A stretch of DNA of 6,275 nt from Syntrophaceae bacterium UBA4810 (GCA_002402545.1 DHGA01000100.1:18282-24556); one strand, 5' to 3'. Counted from the stretch's first letter, positions 1 through 5,498 are shown. Program-made: numbers and translations. The notes: generated from the sequence alone by a model not told the origin.

Positions 1-683
1 CGGTAAACTGGAACCTTGGCTGTCCGTTCCCCATGGTTATGAAAAAAGGCAGAGGGGCGGGTATGCTTTGTTATCCGGCCAAAATTGAATCTTTTCTTGA
101 AAAAACCATGTCTGCCATAAAACCGAAATTATCGATCAAGCTCAGAATCGGGTTAAAATATCCTGACGAGGTGTTACAGCTCATCCCCATTTTCAATCAA
201 TATCCGCTTGAGGAGCTGATCATCCATCCGAGAACGGGTGTGCAAATGTATGAAGGTGAAGTTGACCTCGATATGTTTGAGCAGTGTCTTAATCTCTCGA
301 AACACAGAGTCATCTATAACGGGGACATAGATTCCTTTGAGAAATATAAGATGCTCTCGCTTCGGTTCGGATCAATTAAACGGTGGATGATCGGCAGGGG
401 CCTGATTGGGAACCCATTTCTCGCGGAAAAAATTAAATACCATACGGAAAAGCCTTATGATGAAAAAATCAAAATCATGAGGGCTTTCCATGATCATTTA
501 TTTGCCGAATATTTAAAAATATTGTCCGGCCCCGCGCACATTACGAATAAGATGAAAGAAATCTGGACGTATATGTCAGGTTTTTTTGAAAACGGAGAAA
601 AAATACGAAAGAAAATAAATAAAACACACCACCGGGATAATTATGTTGATGTTGTGAATAAAGTTTTTGATGAGCTCGTTTAA
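1..683 (+). CDS. dus: tRNA-dihydrouridine synthase (DUS family), 5' partial
   Basis: This is an FMN-dependent cytoplasmic enzyme that reduces specific uridines of tRNA to dihydrouridine. The frame is open to the left edge (first full codon at base 3), so the true start lies outside the window and the ATG at 33 is internal. The first visible residues read VNWNLGCPFPMVMKKG, which matches the DUS signature N-x-GCP; the Cys encoded at 21-23 is the expected catalytic acid and would be lost if translation started at 33. Further family motifs follow in order: SIKLRIG (substrate/FMN-site Lys), IIHPRTGVQMYEG, VIYNGDI, and MIGRGLIGNPFLAEKI (phosphate-binding end of the TIM barrel). A short helical C-terminal region then ends at TAA 681-683. 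The specificity class (A, B or C) cannot be assigned because the N-terminal third is missing. The gene is convergent with the downstream leftward block. The family call is firm. Confidence 0.93.
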   Translation, partial: VNWNLGCPFPMVMKKGRGAGMLCYPAKIESFLEKTMSAIKPKLSIKLRIGLKYPDEVLQLIPIFNQYPLEELIIHPRTGVQMYEGEVDLDMFEQCLNLSKHRVIYNGDIDSFEKYKMLSLRFGSIKRWMIGRGLIGNPFLAEKIKYHTEKPYDEKIKIMRAFHDHLFAEYLKILSGPAHITNKMKEIWTYMSGFFENGEKIRKKINKTHHRDNYVDVVNKVFDELV

Positions 684-748
684 TTTCCCATTCAATGCTG
701 TAGTATTTTCATTTAATCCCCCCTTGTCTCTTAGCGCTTTATTTTCCA

Positions 749-788
749 TGAGATTGCTTCACACGCCTTCGGCGTTTTCGCAATGACA
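749..788. repeat. Palindromic intergenic repeat between convergent genes
   Basis: The segment has nested dyad symmetry. Outer arms ATTGC (753-757) and GCAAT (780-784) flank an inner hairpin ACGCC-TTC-GGCGT (763-775), which is followed by TTTT (775-778). On the minus strand the ends read TGTCATTGCGA and GAAGCAATCTCA. From memory, this pattern resembles short palindromic repeats dispersed in many bacterial genomes (a CATTGCGA...GCAATCT type). It sits between the end of the dihydrouridine synthase gene and the end of the lipoprotein gene, so it could also act as a terminator for the rightward transcript. Family membership is recalled, not searched. Confidence 0.55.
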
Positions 789-812
789 AATGAGGATTGC
801 GACTATATGCAA

Positions 813-1280
813 TCACTCCTCCGGTTGCAATACTTGCGCTTGTTCCCATTGGGCGGAGGTGACTTTCCATTCGCCCGATTCTTTTTTCAGCGTCACATCA
901 AAATCCCACACACCGAGCTCCTGCGGGATAATGTCCTTTATGGAACCGGTCTTATCGCTGCTGGTGAGCACCGCTTCAAACATTGCTTTTGCCGATTCGC
1001 CTTCCACGGAAACTTCAATATTGGTGATATAGGCAGATATTTTCGGGTAGCGAAAGAAATAGCCGAGCAGTAAACCGTGAATGCCTTCATAATTATAACC
1101 GCGGGGATCGTTGTAGGTTTTGGAAATGTGCGCCATAATTTTTTTGACTTCTTTTTCTTCACCGGCCGCTTGAATTTCCGTTATTACCTTTTTAATCTTA
1201 CTTTCTTCGGTTTCTTTGGAACAACCGGCAAAAGCAACGGCTACAATAAAAATAAAAAGCATTACCGCAATTTTTTTCAT
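813..1280 (-). CDS. Lipoprotein with NTF2/SnoaL-like domain
   Basis: The 155-residue precursor has a type II signal peptide. It starts MKK, has a hydrophobic stretch at residues 4-18, and a lipobox FAGC with the acylated Cys at 20. Ser at +2 (not Asp) suggests outer-membrane sorting under the E. coli rule. The mature part resembles NTF2-like proteins. An N-terminal helix (residues about 25-60) contains KKIMAHISKTYNDPRG, a middle segment carries an IEVSVEGESAKAMFEA strand pair, and the C-terminus has DVTLKKESGEWKVTSAQW, the usual final strands of this fold. The ligand and role are unknown. The start at 1280 is chosen because AAGGAG lies 5 bases upstream (1286-1291); the in-frame ATG at 1304 would place this Shine-Dalgarno inside the gene and spoil the signal peptide. 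It is 35 bases after the Cys-rich gene and probably the last gene of that transcript. Confidence 0.82.
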   Translation of the reverse strand: MKKIAVMLFIFIVAVAFAGCSKETEESKIKKVITEIQAAGEEKEVKKIMAHISKTYNDPRGYNYEGIHGLLLGYFFRYPKISAYITNIEVSVEGESAKAMFEAVLTSSDKTGSIKDIIPQELGVWDFDVTLKKESGEWKVTSAQWEQAQVLQPEE

Positions 1281-1285
1281 GGCAT

Positions 1286-1291
1286 CTCCTT
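1286..1291 (-). promoter_or_regulatory. Shine-Dalgarno deciding the lipoprotein start
   Basis: AAGGAG on the minus strand, five bases before the ATG at 1280, selects this codon over the in-frame ATG at 1304. The shorter protein begins with a standard lipoprotein signal peptide, which supports the choice. Confidence 0.8.
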
Positions 1292-1315
1292 GAATCAAAT
1301 ACAATTTAACTCAAA

Positions 1316-1552
1316 TCATAATAATGTTTTGTCGATATTGTCCGGACCGCCGCATTCCGGCGTGTAGCAGGTGACATTTCTGAATTCGCACTTGCGAAAG
1401 CAGGAGGGGCATTGTTCCGGGATATTCTGCGCTTTCAGGATATAGCCGCACTCCCGGCATTTCCAGTAAGTCATGCCGCAATCGGGGCACTTATCCTCGT
1501 CGAACGGTTTATTGGATCTATAGCCGCAGATAGCGCATTCTTTAACCGCCAT
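1316..1552 (-). CDS. Small rubredoxin-like / zinc-ribbon protein with two four-Cys modules
   Basis: This is a 78-residue protein with 11 cysteines. Module one is C6-x2-C9 ... C22-P-D-C25-G. Module two is C32-x2-C35-G-Y ... C48-P-S-C51, preceded by YW as in the rubredoxin-like tail of rubrerythrin (Y/W-x-C-x-x-C-G-Y ... P-x-x-C-P-x-C). Each four-Cys set could hold one Fe or Zn. A tail with C55 and CYTPECGGPDNID (C62, C67) follows; I have a vague memory of similar tails in deltaproteobacterial proteins but cannot assign a function. No signal peptide is seen, so it is probably cytoplasmic. Electron transfer or a structural zinc role are both possible. The start is set at 1552 because AAGGAGG at 1560-1566 is 7 bases from this ATG but only 1 base from the in-frame ATG at 1558. 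It lies between the HD gene (62-base gap) and the lipoprotein gene (35-base gap), all leftward. Confidence 0.82.
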   Translation of the reverse strand: MAVKECAICGYRSNKPFDEDKCPDCGMTYWKCRECGYILKAQNIPEQCPSCFRKCEFRNVTCYTPECGGPDNIDKTLL

Positions 1553-1559
1553 ATCCATA

Positions 1560-1566
1560 CCTCCTT
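1560..1566 (-). promoter_or_regulatory. Strong Shine-Dalgarno choosing between two ATGs
   Basis: A perfect AAGGAGG lies one base from the ATG at 1558 and seven bases from the in-frame ATG at 1552. Normal spacing favours 1552, giving a protein beginning MAVKECAICG. Confidence 0.8.
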
Positions 1567-1614
1567 ATAAGCGAAGTTGTTATTGGCTTAAAGATGCCGT
1601 TTTTCTGATTTATA

Positions 1615-2166
1615 CTACAATCCCAGATCCGCCGCCACGCCTTTCATCGCGTCCAGACCAAGCACGATGAAATCATCCAGCTCCAGGCCGATTTCACTGC
1701 ATTGGGCTATCTGCGCGCGGTTCGCGCCCGCGGCAAAGCGCTCTTCCTTGAATCGCTTTTTAATTGATTTGGCTTCCACGCCCGCCAGCTTTTTATCCGG
1801 GCGCACCAGGGCGGCGGCAGTGATAAGCCCGGTCAAAGGATCGGTGCAAAAAAGAGCTTTATCCAAAAGCGTCACGCAGGGCTCGCCGAGCATTTGATTG
1901 TGGACTAAGATTGCATGAGTTACGGCATCACTCGCGCCTAGCTTTTTAGCCATTTCCGCGCCGGGTCTGCCGTGGATTTTCATATCCGCGTTCGTCAGGT
2001 CAATATCAATATCGTGCAGTAGGCCTGCCAGCGCCCATTCTTCTTCGTTTTCGCCAAAGCGCCGGGCAAGCGCGCGCATGATTGCTTCCGTAGCCAGCAT
2101 GTGTTTGACAAGGTTTTCGGTCTTCACATTTTCTTTGACGGCATTGAGCGCCGATTCCCGATTCAT
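1615..2166 (-). CDS. HD-domain (HDIG-type) metal-dependent phosphohydrolase family protein
   Basis: This 183-residue soluble protein carries an HD-superfamily core. In order these are H22 in VKHMLATEA, the HD pair H51-D52 in AGLLHDID, H65 in KIHGRPGAEMA, H84/H89 in THAILVHN, and D109 in CTDPLTG. Together they give the expected His/Asp metal ligands in the right order, so the site looks intact. The spacing matches the small stand-alone HDIG-type proteins annotated as predicted hydrolases. The substrate is unknown and cannot be inferred from the sequence; HD proteins act on nucleotides, cyclic nucleotides or other phosphoesters. The ATG at 2166 is preceded by AGAGGA (2171-2176) at a short 4-base spacing. 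It is the first gene of the leftward HD / Cys-rich / lipoprotein block and has its own promoter candidate upstream. Confidence in the family is high, in function low. Confidence 0.88.
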   Translation of the reverse strand: MNRESALNAVKENVKTENLVKHMLATEAIMRALARRFGENEEEWALAGLLHDIDIDLTNADMKIHGRPGAEMAKKLGASDAVTHAILVHNQMLGEPCVTLLDKALFCTDPLTGLITAAALVRPDKKLAGVEAKSIKKRFKEERFAAGANRAQIAQCSEIGLELDDFIVLGLDAMKGVAADLGL

Positions 2167-2206
2167 AAAATCCTCTGTTTGGTGTGATGTTTTTGGTTAT
2201 TCTTTA

Positions 2207-2251
2207 AACATTGTTTATATAATAGAACATTGTCAATTATTTTTCAATGTT
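2207..2251. repeat. Three AACATTG copies around the HD-gene promoter
   Basis: AACATTGT occurs at 2207-2214 and again at 2226-2233, a 19-base period. The inverted copy CAATGTT lies at 2245-2251. The second and third copies form an inverted repeat with 7-base arms and a 12-base centre. The copies bracket the -35 and -10 boxes, an arrangement expected of a regulator-binding region. The area is AT-rich, so chance is possible. Confidence 0.35.
2219..2247 (-). promoter_or_regulatory. Sigma-70-type promoter candidate for the HD gene
   Basis: On the minus strand, a -35 TTGAAA (2247-2242), a 17-base spacer and a -10 TATTAT (2224-2219) are each close to consensus. Transcription would start near 2212, giving a leader of about 46 bases before the ATG at 2166. 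A second -35-like TTGACA lies inside the spacer but has no good -10 at normal distance. Confidence 0.5.
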
Positions 2252-2270
2252 GCCGAGAGCGGGATTCGTC
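2251..2270 (-). other. Stretch resembling a tRNA 3' end (possible remnant or att-like site)
   Basis: The minus strand reads CGAATCCCGCTCTCGGCA (2268-2251), which looks like the T-loop, 3' T-stem and acceptor end of a tRNA gene (compare TTCGAATCCCGC...). The matching 5' T-stem half is not present, no CCA follows (CAACATTG instead), and no tRNA body is found beside it. It is therefore not a functional tRNA. It could be a remnant left by integration at a tRNA gene next to the AbiE pair, or chance. An overlapping self-palindrome CGTCCGGACG lies at 2267-2276. Confidence 0.22.
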
Positions 2271-2305
2271 CGGACGTCTTTTACTTTTTACCCTGCGACT
2301 TCCTA

Positions 2306-2971
2306 TTATTCATTAAGTTTTTCGCCCAAACGCGCGCGGAGAATTTTAAATCCGTTTTCCCGATAATATTTTCTCTCCGGCGCGTCAAGCAAAGCGCCCA
2401 GCTTGACAGAAAAGTCTTTCTTGCCCAGCTTTTCCAGAACCGCATGCAACTTCTTCATAACGTCTTTTCCACCGGACAGGGGAATGCCTTTTTTTAAAAG
2501 AAACTCGATGTCATAAGCGTCTCGAATCTCACGCCGGCTTAAAAATGCTTCAATCTTTGATTTCATCATCTCGTCGAGTGCCACTGTCTTCATCAGAACC
2601 TGCACCGTTGAATTGGGGCTGAACGCTATGGAGGACTCGGTTTTAACTTTTTTTGCCTCTTTGCGGATTTCGATTTTCAGGGCTCTTGGATACTGCGGCG
2701 ATTTTAGTTCAAAAAGGATTGTAAACCTTTTATTGGCGGAATCCGCCAGCTTGTAATATTGAAGCAGGTATTTTTCTATCTTGCCGTGAAATTTTTTCCA
2801 ATCTATATCCTTTGTCACCCAGAAATCCAGATCCACCGAATAACGCGCCAGCCCGTGGCACAAACGCAGCATAGTGCCGCCGCCGAAAATCAGGCCGGAA
2901 AGAAATCGTCCGCTTTGCAGTCTTTCGAGCACTTCCAGTTCAAATTGCTCGTGAAGAATTAAATCCCGCAC
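2306..2971 (-). CDS. abiEii: AbiEii-family nucleotidyltransferase toxin of an AbiE system
   Basis: This is the toxin half of an AbiE module, a DNA polymerase beta-fold nucleotidyltransferase; the MenT3 relative modifies tRNA 3' ends, and AbiE systems abort phage infection. It has 221 residues, in the range of compact family members. Motif I is GGGTMLRLCHG...SVDLDF (residues 30-50; G31/T33, D47 and D49 are the nucleotide/metal site). A second acidic strand LKIEI holds E101. The later block MKSKIEAFLSRREIRDAYD (residues 136-154) carries the K, R and R-D-x-x-D pattern typical of the family. All key residues are visible, so the enzyme looks active. The start codon is GTG at 2971, 13 bases inside the end of the antitoxin gene, with only a weak GGTGA upstream; this fits translational coupling. 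The C-terminal helical region ends at TAA 2308-2306. Confidence 0.9.
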   Translation of the reverse strand: MRDLILHEQFELEVLERLQSGRFLSGLIFGGGTMLRLCHGLARYSVDLDFWVTKDIDWKKFHGKIEKYLLQYYKLADSANKRFTILFELKSPQYPRALKIEIRKEAKKVKTESSIAFSPNSTVQVLMKTVALDEMMKSKIEAFLSRREIRDAYDIEFLLKKGIPLSGGKDVMKKLHAVLEKLGKKDFSVKLGALLDAPERKYYRENGFKILRARLGEKLNE

Positions 2972-3555
2972 AGTCTTTTCACCGTGTCCTTTGTTTTTTG
3001 AGGATAGTTTTTTATCATGCTTTTGAGTTTATTGAAATCAAGCTTTTTCAAATCCAGCGAGTCCGCGTCAAACCGGTATTTACCGAATGAATACAGATAG
3101 GCCGCGTCCAGAAACGCCTTTTCTTTTGTGGCGATAAAAAAGCCATCTGTTTTGACAAAGCCGTTGTAATATGGCCGCTGCATTTTGACATAACTAAAAA
3201 CAGCCTGACGGACGTTGTACACGATGGTGCGCTTCTGGCCGATGCTTTCCTGATAATCCTGCTGCGCCTGCGTGGTCACATCGTAATACGCCAGGGCGGT
3301 CATTAGCGAGATGTAGGAAGGCACCTGCAAAATATTGGCGATGACAAAATAGTCTTTGCGCGTTAAATTTTCCCACCTCCATGAGGTGGTGTAAAGATTA
3401 TTCTTCAGCCGAACCAGCAAGCCCTTTTTAACATAGCGGCTGCAAAAAACGCGTGCCGAACCGGGCTGAAGGCCAAGGTTTTGCGCCACGTCATTAAGCG
3501 TGAAGTAGGCTTTCCTGCCTAATTCCTGTAATTTTTCAATATTTTTACTAAGCAT
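2959..3555 (-). CDS. abiEi: AbiEi-family antitoxin / transcriptional regulator
   Basis: This is the antitoxin partner of the downstream nucleotidyltransferase, described for this family as a type IV antitoxin that also represses its own operon. It has 198 residues. The N-terminal winged helix (residues about 5-57) includes FTLNDVAQNLGLQPGSARVF and the wing GLLVRLKNNLYTT. The central AbiEi signature YISLMTALAYYDVTT spans residues 81-95, and FIATKEKAFLDAAYL lies at about 139-153. The ATG at 3555 has no good Shine-Dalgarno, and the predicted leader is only about 15 bases, so expression may be modest. The gene ends at TAA 2961-2959, overlapping the toxin GTG by 13 bases. It is co-directional with the DUF4124-like gene 159 bases upstream but has its own promoter candidate and palindrome, so the pair is likely an independent unit. 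Confidence 0.9.
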   Translation of the reverse strand: MLSKNIEKLQELGRKAYFTLNDVAQNLGLQPGSARVFCSRYVKKGLLVRLKNNLYTTSWRWENLTRKDYFVIANILQVPSYISLMTALAYYDVTTQAQQDYQESIGQKRTIVYNVRQAVFSYVKMQRPYYNGFVKTDGFFIATKEKAFLDAAYLYSFGKYRFDADSLDLKKLDFNKLKSMIKNYPQKTKDTVKRLCGI

Positions 3556-3560
3556 ACATA

Positions 3561-3578
3561 ATTACCAATATTGATAAT
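3561..3578. promoter_or_regulatory. Candidate AbiEi operator (18-bp palindrome)
   Basis: ATTACCAATATTGATAAT is a palindrome with eight of nine pairs matching. It overlaps the end of the -10 box and the predicted start of transcription of the antitoxin gene, just 6 bases upstream of its ATG. AbiEi proteins are known to repress their own promoter through inverted repeats, so autoregulation here is a reasonable inference. AT richness lowers the certainty. Confidence 0.5.
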
Positions 3579-3604
3579 TATATATACTTAAAGATATTTT
3601 GCAA
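3577..3604 (-). promoter_or_regulatory. Promoter of the abiEi-abiEii operon
   Basis: On the minus strand a perfect -10 TATAAT (3582-3577) lies 16 bases from a -35-like TTGCAA (3604-3599). Transcription would start near 3570, about 15 bases before the antitoxin ATG and inside the palindrome at 3561-3578. Confidence 0.6.
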
Positions 3605-3661
3605 GCAAAATTATTATTGATGTTATAGTTATTCTAAAACCGACATTATAAGACCTTGCCC

Positions 3662-3684
3662 CAATTATTTTTCTTAAATAATTG
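3662..3684. repeat. AT-rich inverted repeat downstream of the DUF4124-like gene
   Basis: Arms CAATTATTT (3662-3670) and AAATAATTG (3676-3684) form a perfect 9-bp stem with a 5-base loop. It starts about 30 bases past the stop codon of the leftward gene. It is not followed by a U-run in either direction, so it is not a classical intrinsic terminator. It could still stabilise the 3' end of the transcript or be a binding site. Confidence 0.35.
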
Positions 3685-3714
3685 CCAATCACAAATATCA
3701 AGCAAAAACCGTTA

Positions 3715-4167
3715 TCATGGGCATTTTGCTTCCAGTTCGCGTACCAATCCCTTGTAGTAGTCGCAGTTTTGGCTGGCGCTGCCGCTGGAAGATGCCATCC
3801 GGTCTTGCGCCTTTTTCTTCATGGCTTCACTGCCACTTTTATAACTCTGCGGAATACCTTCGCAATAAGTCCTCTCTTCCCTGCGATAATCTTCCAGCTT
3901 TGCGCATTGTCGGCGCAATTTTTCTTCTGCCTGATTATTCTCATTATCCGATCTTTTAAGAGAAGTCTGACTGCTTTGATCTTTTTTACTTTCTTCCGTC
4001 ACTGAATCTTCAGAAGAACCCTTTCGAACACAATTTTTCATTCCATCCTGCGGAGCGCTGGTAATAATTACATTACCGTCATTGTCGAGGCACCGGTATA
4101 ACTCCAGCGCATGGGCGGACGTTAAAAAACCGGCAAAAAAACAAAAAACTAACATGATTGCTTTCAT
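3715..4167 (-). CDS. Secreted DUF4124-like protein with paired cysteines
   Basis: This 150-residue precursor has a Sec signal peptide: K2, a hydrophobic stretch at residues 4-17, and probable cleavage after AHA (residue 20). The mature N-terminus LELYRCLDNDGNVIITSAPQ resembles the DUF4124 pattern (aromatic-x-C-x-D-x-x-G-x-x-x-x-T/S-x-x-P), with C26 and C46 probably disulfide-bonded. A low-complexity polar linker (residues about 50-80, rich in S, E, K and Q) follows. The C-terminal helical part has C88 and C102 and then C135 and C149, two C-x13-C pairs. The protein is expected in the periplasm; its function is unknown. The ATG at 4167 has GGAGG at a 7-base spacing, so the start is firm. No strong promoter was recognised upstream (TAGAAT is present without a good -35). 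The neighbours offer no functional hint. Confidence 0.8.
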   Translation of the reverse strand: MKAIMLVFCFFAGFLTSAHALELYRCLDNDGNVIITSAPQDGMKNCVRKGSSEDSVTEESKKDQSSQTSLKRSDNENNQAEEKLRRQCAKLEDYRREERTYCEGIPQSYKSGSEAMKKKAQDRMASSSGSASQNCDYYKGLVRELEAKCP

Positions 4168-4268
4168 TTTATTTCCTCCACTATTCTAAAATTTTCATAA
4201 TTAACACCTGCCCGGCCGCAATTTGTTTATTTCCAATATTCCACAATGACGATATCCATATCATGTAG

Positions 4269-4289
4269 GGCGCGTTCCCTGAACGCGCC
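4269..4289. repeat. GC-rich intergenic hairpin repeat
   Basis: GGCGCGTTC-CCT-GAACGCGCC forms a perfect 9-bp stem with a 3-base loop, preceded by GTAG and followed by GCTATTTCTT. From memory, similar GTAGGGCGCGTTC...GAACGCGCC units are dispersed between genes in many bacteria; this was not searched. It lies in the 207-base gap (4168-4374) downstream of the PAC2 gene and upstream of the DUF4124-like gene, where it could stop or stabilise transcripts. Otherwise the gap holds only the DUF4124-like gene's ribosome binding site. Confidence 0.6.
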
Positions 4290-4374
4290 GCTATTTCTTA
4301 CTCCGAAGTTTTGGGAGACGTGCGCATAAAATTAATCTCCTCGCCGCCTTGACAAAAAGCTTTCCGAGATCGCG

Positions 4375-5307
4375 TCAGTGCAGTTTTTGGCCGCCCTTTT
4401 TCATATTCAGCATTTCCTGCATAAGCTCGTCGATATTCAGCCCGGGGGCTTGGCCGTATTCCTGAAGCAGGGCGGCATCGTACATTTCTTCCAGTTTCCG
4501 CAATTGTTTCAGCGCTGTTTCATTCTGGCTGAAGGACTTGTCCATCATCTCTACCAGGTTATCTCCGGATTTTTTGAGATCGCTCAAATCGATATTTAGA
4601 TGCGTAAGGGCGAAAATCTTTTTCAAAAGATCGTAGCATGCTTTGGCGTTAAAAACCTGAATATACGGCGGGACTCTGGCCGTGATACCGGCCGCCTCAA
4701 TACCTTCCTTGCCTGCCTGGTTCAAAAGCATGGTGGAAAAACTGCACGGCCCCGCGTAATTCAGAAACGGAAACGATTTGAATTCGCTCTTCAACTCCGG
4801 ACTGCTCAGCACGGCAAAGACGCTCGTTTCCCGGGTATGGGGAACCTGGTCGTAAACACCGCCCAGAGAATATATTCTTGGAGCCCGATAACGTTTGGCA
4901 ATGCTTAAGATTGCCGATGCGTATTCCGGCCACCTCAGATTCGGTTCAGCGCCCGTAAAAAGAATCAGGTCGTGTTCAGCGCCGCTCTTCCAGAAAAAGA
5001 ATTCACTGGCGGGTTCCGTAAGCGACCTGATTACACCTTCTTCGATGACCGCGTGCGGTCTCATGACCTGCGCTAAATCAAAGCCCGGCACCTGCCAAAC
5101 ATGGAAAGGCCGGGAATCGATATGGGCGAACTTTTGGGCATTAAGTTTGCGGCGCAGAAAGTCGATGCAGCCTGTTGCCACCTCGCCCGCGTTCAACCAG
5201 CCGTTTAAACCGATTATAAGGTATGGATTTACAAGCTCGGGCTGATCCTGAAAAATGAGATTGTCGTTCATGACTACTACTTTATCGTAATTTGCTGGCG
5301 CAATCAA
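4375..5307 (-). CDS. PAC2-family protein (proteasome assembly chaperone-like fold)
   Basis: This 310-residue soluble protein is recognisable as PAC2 family (archaeal/bacterial relatives of proteasome assembly chaperone 2, related in fold to purine nucleoside phosphorylases). The hallmarks are PYLIIGLNGWLNAGEVATG near residues 28-46, TGAEPNLRWPEYA in the middle, an IYSLGGVYDQVPHTRE segment, YAGPCSFSTMLLNQAGKEG, and ARVPPYIQVFNAKACYDLL. A C-terminal helical tail of about 80 residues (residues about 230-310) contains charged helices and ends in GGQKLH. The function of bacterial members is not established; ligand binding or a chaperone role is conjecture. The start is ambiguous. TTG at 5307 has AGAGGA nine bases upstream (5317-5322), whereas the in-frame ATG at 5271 has no visible Shine-Dalgarno but begins MNDNLIFQDQPEL, close to where family members usually start. 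The gene appears monocistronic. Confidence 0.87.
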   Translation of the reverse strand: MIAPANYDKVVVMNDNLIFQDQPELVNPYLIIGLNGWLNAGEVATGCIDFLRRKLNAQKFAHIDSRPFHVWQVPGFDLAQVMRPHAVIEEGVIRSLTEPASEFFFWKSGAEHDLILFTGAEPNLRWPEYASAILSIAKRYRAPRIYSLGGVYDQVPHTRETSVFAVLSSPELKSEFKSFPFLNYAGPCSFSTMLLNQAGKEGIEAAGITARVPPYIQVFNAKACYDLLKKIFALTHLNIDLSDLKKSGDNLVEMMDKSFSQNETALKQLRKLEEMYDAALLQEYGQAPGLNIDELMQEMLNMKKGGQKLH

Positions 5308-5316
5308 TCCAGAAAT

Positions 5317-5322
5317 TCCTCT
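5317..5322 (-). promoter_or_regulatory. Shine-Dalgarno supporting a TTG start for the PAC2 gene
   Basis: AGAGGA on the minus strand stands nine bases before TTG 5307. The alternative ATG at 5271 is preceded by GTAGTAGTC without a purine-rich site. This favours the longer form, but family alignment would be needed to settle it. Confidence 0.45.
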
Positions 5323-5498
5323 GCCTGATGACCACTGCCGCTTTAGTATTTTTATAACAAATGATGTGGTTTTGATTATTCTGTAACTAGCCTATAAAAA
5401 TACAACCGTCCTCGTTATATACGACTTTCCCCTTCCCCCGATGATTTGAATATCGTAAAAGAAACTATTCTACCCGTTTTCTACAATTGTATTTCCCA

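Noticed and set aside
783..1367. Plus-strand and alternate minus-strand open frames over the lipoprotein gene
   Set aside because: They lie opposite or out of frame with a gene that has a clear lipobox and ribosome binding site. Their translations show no recognisable domain.
2251..2270. A functional tRNA gene on the minus strand
   Set aside because: Only a 3'-end-like stretch is present, with no anticodon arm, D arm or acceptor 5' half found upstream.
2267..2276. CGTCCGGACG as a terminator for the AbiE operon
   Set aside because: It is a loopless self-palindrome with no following U-run on the minus strand, so it is not a credible intrinsic terminator.
2078..2497. 139-codon plus-strand open frame spanning the HD gene start, the gap and the toxin end
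   Set aside because: It overlaps two well-supported genes on the other strand and the HD promoter, and its translation has no family features.
3682..4005. Plus-strand open frames over the DUF4124-like gene
   Set aside because: The opposite strand has a signal peptide, a patterned set of cysteines and a strong ribosome binding site. The plus-strand products look like antisense translations.
4298..4327. Nine-codon minus-strand frame MRTSPKTSE with GAGGAG nine bases upstream
   Set aside because: The ribosome binding site is good, but nothing shows it is a leader peptide: no gene follows closely (the next starts at 4167) and the composition is uninformative. It may be chance or a gene remnant.
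4600..5245. Plus-strand open frames opposite the PAC2 gene
   Set aside because: They are antisense to a conserved PAC2 protein and have no domain of their own.
5308..5498. A promoter for the PAC2 gene
   Set aside because: Several AT-rich -10-like hexamers exist (TATAAA, AATAAT), but none has a convincing -35 at 16-18 bases.
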